Assembly (NCBI GenBank): GCA_021604865.1
Contig: BQJU01000077.1
Coordinates: 1-35,032 of the forward strand
Direction of reading: 5' to 3'
Source of the DNA: Saprospiraceae bacterium
GTDB lineage: Bacteria; Bacteroidota; Bacteroidia; Chitinophagales; Saprospiraceae
Length of the DNA stretch: 35,032 nucleotides
Both the position numbers and the translations under genes were made by a program. The notes beneath the pieces are model-generated. The model was not told the DNA's origin. It did not search any database and saw only the letters and a program-made list of their open reading frames with translations. This document shows positions 24,748-32,229 of this stretch, one piece after another (the stretch's first letter is position 1; each line of letters begins with the position of its first letter).

Positions 24748-25788
24748 TTATACCTCCATAGATAGGACCTTTACCAGCTGCTCAATATCCGCCGCCGAAT
24801 GTGACGCATTCAGCACAATCCTGGTAATCAATTCACTTTCCGGACTTGGATAGGGAAAGCTCGAAATCATAATTCGATGTTTGGCCAATTGAGCCACTAT
24901 ATGGTGTTGCTGACTTGCAAATACAGGGAATTCGGGAATGGAAATAAATGAATGCATTGGCCCAAGTTGCCCTTGAAACAAATCAATATTGCGTTTTAAT
25001 TGGTCCTGTTGATTGAGATACAAGGCTTGTGCCTGTACAAAAGCATGCAGATAGGCAGGTATTACCGGCGAAGCACCCCCAAATTGTTTTGATTGTTTTA
25101 GAGATTCAATAAAAGAGGGTGCTCCAAGGATGACGCCGCCTGGAATTCCCCATGCTTTGCCCATTGATCCAACTACAATGAGGTTTACATTTTCCGGTAT
25201 GTTCAGCATCCTATAACTACCGCCGCCCTGTCGGCCTAAAACACCAAAGACGTGTGAATCATCAATCACCAGGGTATAAGGGATATCCTTTGGCAATTGA
25301 AACAGCCAGCCAAAATCGTATGGGTCCAGTTGTAAGGCATCAATGCCATTGCTGACAAAAGCAGCTGGTGTCCGACCCTGATGGGCCAATTCAAGCATAC
25401 GCAACTCCCAAACACTTCGGTCGCCATTGCTTGCCTCATCAGCCACCACCATAGCCGGATGTGTCTGTGGGGCGTAATGAAAAGGCATTTTTGGCGCTAG
25501 AGCTTGCATGGCCCATTGTGCCGCTAGCGTTCCCGAAGAAACAGTGAGGGCTGCCGGTGCACCACTGATTTTTGCTAGCAGCAGCTCCGCCTCTTCATAT
25601 ATATCAAATTGGATATTGGACAAGCGGGAACCCCCAAAGTTGGTTCCATATTGTTCCAGTCCAGTCATTACCAATTGCCGGAATGCAGGTAAGGCAGCCA
25701 CGCCCAGGTACGATGTGCCACTAAAGTGTAGCCATTCTTCCCCTTTAATCAAAATAGCCCTGCCTGGAACTTGATGGATAGTAGGCAT
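24748..25788 (-). CDS. PLP-dependent aminotransferase class I/II (alpha-oxoamine synthase-like)
   Basis: The protein is 346 residues, slightly short for the ~390-residue fold-type I family and lacking an N-terminal extension. The PLP lysine is Lys211 (VVGSMGKAWGIPGGVILG). Asp176 and His179 (VIDDSHVFGVLG) correspond to the cofactor-binding Asp and His of KBL/AONS enzymes. LTVSSGTLAAQWAM (82-95) is the phosphate-loop region. The next gene upstream on the same strand is a dipeptide epimerase, 63 bases away, so a role in processing an amino acid from muropeptides is plausible (inference). The substrate cannot be read from the sequence. Confidence 0.87.
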   Translation of the reverse strand: MPTIHQVPGRAILIKGEEWLHFSGTSYLGVAALPAFRQLVMTGLEQYGTNFGGSRLSNIQFDIYEEAELLLAKISGAPAALTVSSGTLAAQWAMQALAPKMPFHYAPQTHPAMVVADEASNGDRSVWELRMLELAHQGRTPAAFVSNGIDALQLDPYDFGWLFQLPKDIPYTLVIDDSHVFGVLGRQGGGSYRMLNIPENVNLIVVGSMGKAWGIPGGVILGAPSFIESLKQSKQFGGASPVIPAYLHAFVQAQALYLNQQDQLKRNIDLFQGQLGPMHSFISIPEFPVFASQQHHIVAQLAKHRIMISSFPYPSPESELITRIVLNASHSAADIEQLVKVLSMEV

Positions 25789-25851
25789 AAGTTATTCAGT
25801 AATGTTTATACAAAGCACTTAGGTTGAAGCAATGAAAAGCAATAGTTGATA

Positions 25852-26868
25852 TTAGCCATTTTTCAAACTGACTCCGGTGCCTGCATCCTCCGTCAGGAAA
25901 ACCTTCCCGGCTTCAATCTTAACCCCATTGGCGGGGTCATTACTAAGCAACAATGCGCCATCCATATCAACATAATCGAGTAGGGGAAGCAGTTGTGCAA
26001 TGGCTGAAATACCTACTGATGATTCTGTCATACAACCCACCATCACTTCCATACCCAGTTTTCTGGCTTCCGCAATCATACGCCGGGCGGGTGTAAGTCC
26101 ACCACACTTCATCAGCTTAATATTGATAGCATGAAAATGTTGGTGGCAACGGGCTACATCCGGTTCTCGCTGGCAACTCTCATCGGCAACCACGGGTAGG
26201 GCGGAATGCTGATATACATAACGCATGCCTTCCCAGTCTTCAGCCAATAAGGGTTGTTCAATAAATTCTACATTCAGCGCTTTGAGTTTTGGAGACAGTT
26301 CCACTGTTTGCTCTGGTGTCCAGGCCGTATTGGCATCCACCCGGAAAATGGCATCGGTATGTTGCCGCAGATTTTCTATGATCTCCAGGTCGTGATCAGT
26401 GCCCAATTTTATTTTGTATATCGGCCAGGGAAGGCGGTTCATTTTTGCCACCATTTCATCTATGGAAGCAATGCCGATGGTATAATTGGTGAGCGGGATT
26501 TTTTCCGGGTTCAACCCCCACAATCGGTATACCGGTTTCCCCTGCAATCGACCGCGCAAATCATGAGCAGCCTCATCTAGAGCACAGAGCACAAAAGGAT
26601 CATCTTCAAGATGGGGATAGAGTAAATCCCAGAAATCTTCTGGTTGTTTCAGTTCCGTTGTTTCAATTAAAGCTCGAACAGATTCCAGCTTCTCCGTTAG
26701 GTTCTCCATGGTACGGCCATAGTAGGTTGTCGCTGTAGCCTCACCATAACCGGTATGCCCATTCTGGCTAAGGCTCACGACCATACTGGGCTGCTCCGTT
26801 CGGCTTCCATGAGCAATCCTGAAGGCATCGCGTAATTGTAGCTGAAATGGGTGTAATTGCAATTGCAT
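25852..26868 (-). CDS. Dipeptide epimerase (L-Ala-D/L-Glu epimerase family, enolase superfamily)
   Basis: The protein is 338 residues. The enolase-superfamily active site is complete: KIK at 152-154 with Lys154 as acid/base, metal ligands Asp178 (FRVDANTAW), Glu204 (EFIEQPLL) and Asp229 (VVADES), and the opposite base Lys251 (INIKLMKCGG). The C-terminal GCMTESSVGISA motif supports the dipeptide epimerase subgroup. It should interconvert L-Ala-D-Glu and L-Ala-L-Glu during recycling of wall peptides. It is the first gene of a likely two-gene operon with the PLP enzyme. Confidence 0.92.
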   Translation of the reverse strand: MQLQLHPFQLQLRDAFRIAHGSRTEQPSMVVSLSQNGHTGYGEATATTYYGRTMENLTEKLESVRALIETTELKQPEDFWDLLYPHLEDDPFVLCALDEAAHDLRGRLQGKPVYRLWGLNPEKIPLTNYTIGIASIDEMVAKMNRLPWPIYKIKLGTDHDLEIIENLRQHTDAIFRVDANTAWTPEQTVELSPKLKALNVEFIEQPLLAEDWEGMRYVYQHSALPVVADESCQREPDVARCHQHFHAINIKLMKCGGLTPARRMIAEARKLGMEVMVGCMTESSVGISAIAQLLPLLDYVDMDGALLLSNDPANGVKIEAGKVFLTEDAGTGVSLKNG

Positions 26869-26891
26869 AGGTGTAAAAGTTTTGATGTCAA

Positions 26892-26910
26892 GGTACGGAA
26901 TATTCGTACC
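26892..26910. promoter_or_regulatory. 19-base palindrome upstream of the epimerase operon
   Basis: GGTACGGAATATTCGTACC is nearly its own reverse complement (GGTAC/GTACC arms around GAATATTC). It sits between the RloB stop (26916) and the epimerase start (26868), both on -, in the place where an operator or a weak terminator would be. Confidence 0.4.
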
Positions 26911-26915
26911 CAGAT

Positions 26916-27524
26916 TTATTTATCAGCTTCGATTAGTTCCTCTACCAAGACATCCACATCCGTCCATGGATTATGATCTGTAATGGCTTTTTTTTCATCA
27001 AACTTCTCACTCCTTAACCATACAGCATTTTTAAATGCCTCAGATAAGTGTGGTTTCAATTTTGCAAAGTCATTTTGTTTGGCCTTTTCGTAGTTAGGAT
27101 AATGGTCTTGCAAAGTAGTTCTTAATTTTTTGTCATTTGTAAAACCTTTGGCTGTTCTTTTGAAGTGAAGTAGAAACCACATTTCAAAGGCAATAGCAGT
27201 GAAAGCGATACCAAAAGATTCCTTTTTTGCAATGGTGTATGCCTCTGTTCGATTGGGATGATTATCATGATCAAAGACTACCCAAACTTTATCATAGGGG
27301 TTCCCTTGGTCAGCCTCTTTTTTCAAACGCTCTTTTGCTTCCTTTACTACTTGTTTAGGAGTAGGATGCTTGGCAGCAACTACTTGGGGGTAGATAGCAG
27401 ATAGGATCTGTTTGAAATCCGGGTCTTCCTTGATGGCTTGGAAATAATTTCTTTCAGTTTCCCCTTCACAAAGAATTAATATCCGCCTTCGAACCTGACG
27501 CTTCTTAATTTTGCTCCTCTTCAT
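26916..27524 (-). CDS. RloB-family protein (Toprim-like)
   Basis: The protein is 202 residues. The start is basic (MKRSKIKKRQVRRR), followed by ILILCEGETERNYF at 15-28, which supplies the Toprim glutamate. KVWVVFDHDNH at 79-89 gives the DxD pair Asp85/Asp87, and SFGIAFTAIAFEMWFLLHF is the conserved third block of RloB proteins. The pattern fits a metal-dependent nuclease fold related to Toprim/OLD enzymes. The start overlaps the ATPase gene end by 20 bases, as expected for a two-protein complex. RloB genes are often found in restriction and defence loci. The pair is AT-richer than the genes to its right and left. Confidence 0.87.
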   Translation of the reverse strand: MKRSKIKKRQVRRRILILCEGETERNYFQAIKEDPDFKQILSAIYPQVVAAKHPTPKQVVKEAKERLKKEADQGNPYDKVWVVFDHDNHPNRTEAYTIAKKESFGIAFTAIAFEMWFLLHFKRTAKGFTNDKKLRTTLQDHYPNYEKAKQNDFAKLKPHLSEAFKNAVWLRSEKFDEKKAITDHNPWTDVDVLVEELIEADK

Positions 27525-28764
27525 GCTGGAAATTCAATTCGAAATTAAGTTTTTCAATACCTGGTACCCCACCAAATCGACCGGATAAATACCATTTCTC
27601 AAATGGAATTTGAGGGCGAATACCGCTAACATCCGCTAGAGAAAACAAGCTGGAAACACCCTGTTGATCTTTTTCTACGATCCAAATCTGATCTCTTCGG
27701 AGTTCACTATTGGATAATAGATTTGTATCATGCGTTGCAATGATAAGTTGAGCTCCTTTTGTATTGATTTTGGGATCATGGAACATTTGAAGTATAAAAG
27801 TAGTGATTAAAGGGTGTAAGCTTCTTTCAAATTCATCAATGATAATGACTCGACCTTTCATCAACGCACGAAGGATAAGCCCCGCTAATACAAAAAGTTT
27901 TTGCGTTCCATTAGATTCTTCTTTAAATGGATGCTCTAGGGTGCCTATCTTTTCTCCTTTATTGTTAAAAATATAATGTTTAGCCAGAATCTCATACTCA
28001 TTATCTTTTAAAGCAGGTTCATTTTTTTTAATCTGGAAGTCAATAACTCCTGTATCAAAGCTCCTCAGAAGATTTTTAAAGTTTTGATTGAATGACTCAT
28101 TATTAGAAGCTTTCTTCAACTCCTTAGCAATTCTGGTCGTATAATAGGTATCCATCCAGCTCTCTAAAAATGGAATTGTCATAAAATCCTGATCAAAAAA
28201 ACGAAAGATCTTAATCAGTTGCTTAATATTATTTATGGCGGATTTAGAAATAAAAAGCTGATTTGGAGCCGTTAATTCTGCAATAACTGCTTTTTGTCCT
28301 TTTAGATAATCTCCAAATTCAAAGTGCTGCATTTTTCGACTAAAAAGCTTCGCTTCTCTTCCTTTTGGATAGAAGTATAATGCCTCACTCAATACTTCAC
28401 TTTTTGAAATGCTTACTTCGTAATGATAGCGTTTTTTCTTCAATAAAAAATTTATTCCAAAACTAACTGGAGCCTCCGCAGTATCCTGGTGAAATAGGAA
28501 GGGAGTATATTCATTAAATGTTTCCCCCGGGCTATTATTGGCTGACAACAAAACCAGGTTTCTTAATGATTGCATGGCTCCCATCAGATTACTTTTTCCA
28601 GAAGCATTTGCACCATAAACAACGGCAGATCGTAGCAACTTTAATTCTCCTGGGCCATCAATAAGATGCTCTTGTAATTCATGTTTTCCTTCATCTGGCA
28701 AAAGACTTAGAATTTGTTTCTCTCGAAAAGATCGATAATTTTCTACGCTAAATTCTATTAACAT
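27505..28764 (-). CDS. AAA family ATPase (ABC-like, SMC/RloA-type) partner of RloB
   Basis: The protein is 419 residues. It opens with LIEFSVENYRSFREKQILSL, the usual start of SMC-like ATPases. Walker A is GANASGKSN (51-59). Walker B is VIIIDEFERSLHP with Asp310-Glu311, and the switch His345 is in LIIATHDTNLL. The SNGTQKLFVLAGLI segment resembles the ABC signature. The domain between ~100 and 260 is helical. It should form an ATP-dependent sensor or gate for the RloB nuclease encoded downstream. The pair parallels ATPase-Toprim defence systems such as PARIS (AriA/AriB), but I cannot assign it to a named one. G/C is low (18 of 60 at 28141-28200). Confidence 0.9.
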   Translation of the reverse strand: MLIEFSVENYRSFREKQILSLLPDEGKHELQEHLIDGPGELKLLRSAVVYGANASGKSNLMGAMQSLRNLVLLSANNSPGETFNEYTPFLFHQDTAEAPVSFGINFLLKKKRYHYEVSISKSEVLSEALYFYPKGREAKLFSRKMQHFEFGDYLKGQKAVIAELTAPNQLFISKSAINNIKQLIKIFRFFDQDFMTIPFLESWMDTYYTTRIAKELKKASNNESFNQNFKNLLRSFDTGVIDFQIKKNEPALKDNEYEILAKHYIFNNKGEKIGTLEHPFKEESNGTQKLFVLAGLILRALMKGRVIIIDEFERSLHPLITTFILQMFHDPKINTKGAQLIIATHDTNLLSNSELRRDQIWIVEKDQQGVSSLFSLADVSGIRPQIPFEKWYLSGRFGGVPGIEKLNFELNFQHEEEQN

Positions 28765-28893
28765 CAGGTTTTAGTGGTTAAATTTGATGATTTTTTTTAA
28801 AAATACCAATTAAAAAGAGAATGAACAAGTTTATTTTCTTAAGAGTATGGTGATTTGGATTTTTCTAATAATATTTCATCTCCCCAAACACAA

Positions 28894-28932
28894 AGGCCAA
28901 CCCCCACAAAGCAAAGGTTGGCCTCCAAACAT
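28894..28932. terminator. Hairpin with TTTGGAGG-family end, downstream of the M56 gene
   Basis: AGGCCAACC (28894-28902) pairs perfectly with GGTTGGCCT (28916-28924). The right side continues as CCAAACATAG, the same end as the TTTGGAGG repeats, so this looks like a minimal or deleted copy of that family. It lies 24 bases after the M56 stop and before the RloA start, both on -, where it could terminate the blaI/M56 transcript. Confidence 0.6.
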
Positions 28933-28955
28933 AGAACAATTTTACTTTTCCCTTC

Positions 28956-31499
28956 TTATTCCTCCCGCTTCTTCCCCTTCCGGCTCATCATATCATCCAG
29001 TCCCATAATCTTTAGCCGTACATATTCCTCCAAATCTAAATCTTCAAATCCTTTGGCCCGGGCCTCTTTGATGAACTTCGGCGTCACATCGTGAATATTC
29101 AATTGAATAAGCCTTTCTATAGAGATTTTATCAAAACCCAATTGTTTGTAATCATCCAGGTCTTTTACTTTTACGCCATGTATGCTAGCTTGTAAGATTT
29201 CATCCTCACTGAGATCGGTAAAACCGGCCTGTTTTAGTTTGTTGACAAAGTCGGCGTCAACATCATGGATGGACATTTGAACCACTTTGTCAAATGACAG
29301 GTCTTTAAAACCAGCGGCCTGCAATGCCTTCATATATTCCGGGCTGACACCATGAATACTTGCTTGCATGATCTGGTCTTCTGTCAGATTGTTAAAACCC
29401 ATTGCCTTCAGTTTTTGCACATAATCAGCATCAACATCATGAATCGACATCTGGATCACCTTTTCCAGCGGCAAATCTGTAAATCCGGCAGCTTTTAATG
29501 CGTTCATATACTCCGGGCTTACGTCATGAATACTCGCCTGCATGATCTGGTCTTCTGTCAAATTGCTAAAGCCCATTGCCTGTAGTTTCTGCACATAATC
29601 GGCATCTACATCGTGAATCGACATCTGAACGGCTTTTTGCAAGGACACATCTTTGAATCCAGATGCCTGCAATTGTTTGATATATTCGGGATCCACATCG
29701 TGAATACTGGCTTGCAAAACTTCTTCTCTGGATAGATTGGTGAAACCAGCGTCAGCCAGTGATTTTACAAACTCAGTATCCACATCGTGAATCGACAATT
29801 GGGTGATTTCCTCAAGCGACAGTTTGTCGAATCCCGCCGCCTGCATTTCCTTGATATATTCCGGACTGACATCGTGAATTTTTGCGGCCAGCAATTTTTC
29901 AAAAGGTTCTTTGTTATAGCCGGCATCACTCATCGACTTAATATATTCCGGACTCATATCGTGGATATTCATAGCGATCAATTCTTCCAGTTTGAAATCG
30001 CCAAAACCATAAGCCTTGTATTCGCTGATGTCTTTTTTTAATTCCGTTAGTGGGGGCAGGTGAAAAGCTACACCCGACAGCTCGTCCCGAGATTTGGGTT
30101 TCAGGTTACTATCCTTTAGAAAAGTCAGGTATTCCCCATTAAAATTGTTCAATGCAAAGTGAAACATCAACTCTTCCTTGATGTCCTTATAACCTTCTTT
30201 TTCAAGCTGAGCTCTGAATGTCGCACTTTCCGTGAAGGAAAAACGCCCCAGGCCTTCACCGTTCTCAAATTTACCTTTAAAAGTAATCGTCCCGGCCTCT
30301 CTGGCCAGCTGAAATTCTCCTTCCTGACCAATGGGCAGATTAGGGAAATCACTTTTGGCAAAACACTGGCTGGAGGACCACCAATTGCGATCATTTCCGG
30401 CCGAATTGTTGAAAGTAAAACAGATTTCTGCACCCTCGATTTTGGCGGACCATATACCGCTTTTGGCGAAAGCCGAATTGTGGAAAAGATTGGATTGTTG
30501 CTGCATATCTTCTCCTTTTTCAGTAATAGCTGCAGCTGTTTTTATCGGGTTTAGAGCAACAGTCGCTAGCCCCAGAATGGGTAACAGGAAGAGGTACTTC
30601 CAGCTTGTCCGGAGCGATGATTTCTTAGCATTCATCATGATGATTCGTTTTTTTAATGTAGACTGATTGTAATTATTGACAGGGCTAAGTGGAAAAGAGG
30701 GAACCGCTACCTGCAACAGGTTCATCTGATAGGCTGATTTGTCGGTGCCGGCTTGCAGCACGGTGGCATCGGTCAGGTACTCCAGATTGTCTTCAATGGC
30801 TTTGCGATACAACCATGCCAGGGGATTAAACCATTGTACGATCACCAGAATTTCCGCTAGCAGAATGTCGAAACTATGCCGTTGAGCCAGGTGCACTTTT
30901 TCGTGTTGAATAATCTGATTGTAGGTCTCCCAATCGTATTTTTCCGGATTGATAAACAGGCTGTTCCAAAAGGAAAAAGGTGGATGATCCTGGTCTAGTT
31001 CCACAATATTATAAGGGCCATCCTTGATAGAAGGCTTGGTAAATCGTTTGTAGGCAATGCTGATCAACTGGATCAGAAAATTGAGTCCCAGGATCACCAG
31101 GCCTGACAGGTAGGCATATTTTAATACCAGCCACAATGACAATTGAAGCGGTTGTGCATGAGCTGGAGCCGGGGCAACTTGGGTGATGACCGGCTGATTT
31201 ACCGCTATTTCTGGCTGTATGGCTTCCTCTTTTACTGGAATTTCGGTCTTTACCGCAGGTGATTCAGTGGCTACTTCAGTGGTGGTTTGTACCACAGGCA
31301 CTAATACCATTGGCGTAGCTGCTTTTCGCCAGGTCCACTGTTGTGGAATCTGGAATAGCGGTAGGGTAAAAGCCAGTAAGAGGGCGCCTAAAAGTATCCA
31401 GCGGTTCAGCTGAAAATAGGTTTCCTTAGCTAGCAAGATCCGGTAAAACAAGTAACATAATGCGACCAGACATGAGACGTGCAAGAGGTAAGGTATCAT
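28956..31499 (-). CDS. M56-family (BlaR1/MecR1-like) metallopeptidase sensor with eleven 29-residue C-terminal repeats
   Basis: The protein is 847 residues. N-terminal membrane segments lie at ~5-20 and 35-50, with another at ~125-150. The zinc site is HEKVH at 199-203 with Glu240 (NLEYLTDATV). A fourth membrane segment lies at 300-316. By BlaR1 topology everything after ~320 is outside the cytoplasmic membrane. Residues 330-480 are beta-rich. Residues 512-830 are exactly eleven 29-residue repeats, each starting I-H-D/G-V/M (for example IHDVDADYVQKLKAMGF), ending before a basic tail. A penicillin-binding sensor domain, as in BlaR1, is absent, so the repeats may bind a different ligand. The start overlaps the BlaI stop by 4 bases. 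Confidence 0.92.
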   Translation of the reverse strand: MIPYLLHVSCLVALCYLFYRILLAKETYFQLNRWILLGALLLAFTLPLFQIPQQWTWRKAATPMVLVPVVQTTTEVATESPAVKTEIPVKEEAIQPEIAVNQPVITQVAPAPAHAQPLQLSLWLVLKYAYLSGLVILGLNFLIQLISIAYKRFTKPSIKDGPYNIVELDQDHPPFSFWNSLFINPEKYDWETYNQIIQHEKVHLAQRHSFDILLAEILVIVQWFNPLAWLYRKAIEDNLEYLTDATVLQAGTDKSAYQMNLLQVAVPSFPLSPVNNYNQSTLKKRIIMMNAKKSSLRTSWKYLFLLPILGLATVALNPIKTAAAITEKGEDMQQQSNLFHNSAFAKSGIWSAKIEGAEICFTFNNSAGNDRNWWSSSQCFAKSDFPNLPIGQEGEFQLAREAGTITFKGKFENGEGLGRFSFTESATFRAQLEKEGYKDIKEELMFHFALNNFNGEYLTFLKDSNLKPKSRDELSGVAFHLPPLTELKKDISEYKAYGFGDFKLEELIAMNIHDMSPEYIKSMSDAGYNKEPFEKLLAAKIHDVSPEYIKEMQAAGFDKLSLEEITQLSIHDVDTEFVKSLADAGFTNLSREEVLQASIHDVDPEYIKQLQASGFKDVSLQKAVQMSIHDVDADYVQKLQAMGFSNLTEDQIMQASIHDVSPEYMNALKAAGFTDLPLEKVIQMSIHDVDADYVQKLKAMGFNNLTEDQIMQASIHGVSPEYMKALQAAGFKDLSFDKVVQMSIHDVDADFVNKLKQAGFTDLSEDEILQASIHGVKVKDLDDYKQLGFDKISIERLIQLNIHDVTPKFIKEARAKGFEDLDLEEYVRLKIMGLDDMMSRKGKKREE
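29010..29966 (-). repeat. Eleven in-frame 87-bp tandem repeats in the M56 sensor gene
   Basis: Each 87-bp unit encodes 29 residues, with no insertion or deletion across all eleven. Repeats 5+6 and 7+8 form two 58-residue super-units (residues 628-685 and 686-743) with 48 of 58 residues identical, showing a fairly recent internal duplication of two units. Confidence 0.9.
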
Positions 31500-31858
31500 G
31501 ATTCTTTGTTTTTGATCATTTTTAAAATATCCTCCAATTCATCCTTACTGATCTTCTCCTCTTTGGCAAAATAAGCCACCATCTTTTGATAGGAATTGTC
31601 GAAATAATTCAGGAGCACGTCACCTAAAGCCTGTTTCTGATAAGCTTCCTTGGAGACCTTGGCAAAATATTGGTGGGTATTGCCAAAAGTGTGGTGGTCC
31701 ACAAAACCTTTATCCTCCAGGATCCGGATGATGGTAGACACCGTGTTGTAATGAGGTTTGGGTTTCGGGAATTCTGCAATGATCTCCTTGACAAAGGCCG
31801 TTTCGAGATTCCACAGTATGTGCATGATCTGCTCTTCCCGCTTGGCTAATTTTTGCAT
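31496..31858 (-). CDS. BlaI/MecI/CopY-family transcriptional repressor
   Basis: The protein is 120 residues, normal for the family. A winged-helix DNA-binding domain occupies 1-75 (KREEQIMHILWNLETAFVKEI; YNTVSTIIRILEDKGFV) and the C-terminal helices form the dimer. The NTVSTIIRIL recognition-helix region is characteristic. In this family a membrane M56 protease triggers cleavage or release of the repressor; here that protease is encoded next, with a 4-base overlap. Two palindromic ACTAA-N4-TTAGT operators upstream imply autoregulation of the operon. Confidence 0.94.
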   Translation of the reverse strand: MQKLAKREEQIMHILWNLETAFVKEIIAEFPKPKPHYNTVSTIIRILEDKGFVDHHTFGNTHQYFAKVSKEAYQKQALGDVLLNYFDNSYQKMVAYFAKEEKISKDELEDILKMIKNKES

Positions 31859-31875
31859 GGCTAATTAATTTTAGC

Positions 31876-31920
31876 CAAACTTACAACTAATTTCTTAGTA
31901 AGTCAACTAAAAAATTAGTT
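31876..31920 (-). promoter_or_regulatory. Promoter with two overlapping BlaI-type operators
   Basis: On - the -7 box is TAAGTTTG (31876-31883), a perfect TAnnTTTG. TTGAC (31902-31906) lies 18 bases upstream as the -33 element. Operator 1, ACTAA-TTTC-TTAGT, spans 31886-31899 in the promoter spacer. Operator 2, AACTAA-AAAA-TTAGTT, spans 31905-31920 over the -33 element. Their centres are exactly 20 bases apart, about two helical turns, which would place two repressor dimers on one face. The box is 17 bases from the BlaI start codon. Confidence 0.8.
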
Positions 31921-32033
31921 AATGGAGAAAATAATAACTCCCAATAGCTATTTTTTCCCTATTAGATTATGGTTAACGACTCATCACAGCGTACCTATGG
32001 AAAGCGTGGGTAAAAAGGAAGAAAGGTGGTCTC

Positions 32034-32198
32034 TTAGGGGTCAGCGAAAAATAAGTTGTCTGTTTCAGGCAAGCTGTTTTGTCACCAGCCTAGGCGCGAA
32101 AACCGCGCTTGGCCACCACTAAGCAAGGATTTGAGCAACAACGGCTGGTGGCAAAAGAGCCGCATCAAATGGGTAAGTTATTCTTCGCTGACCCCTTA
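32034..32198. repeat. Complete long-hairpin repeat HP1
   Basis: The left arm, TTAGGGGTCAGCGAAAAATA through CACCAGCC (32034-32090), is an imperfect inverted match to the right arm GGCTGGTGGC through GACCCCTTA (32143-32198), giving about 55-base arms. The 52-base centre has a further small hairpin (GCGCGAAAACCGCGC at about 32093-32108). A truncated near-identical copy starts the window. There is no coding potential. Together with the promoter region it fills the 371-base gap 31859-32229. Confidence 0.85.
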
Positions 32199-32229
32199 GT
32201 ACGGATATAGCACTTTTTTTACTTCCCCA

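Noticed and set aside
23360-28764. Contractile injection or large defence island
   Set aside because: Only the ATPase hints at injection machinery, and only two genes look defence-related. The genes between them are metabolic.
29010-29966. Regular 87-base repeats resembling a repeat array
   Set aside because: Not a CRISPR: the units are contiguous, in frame and coding, with no spacers.
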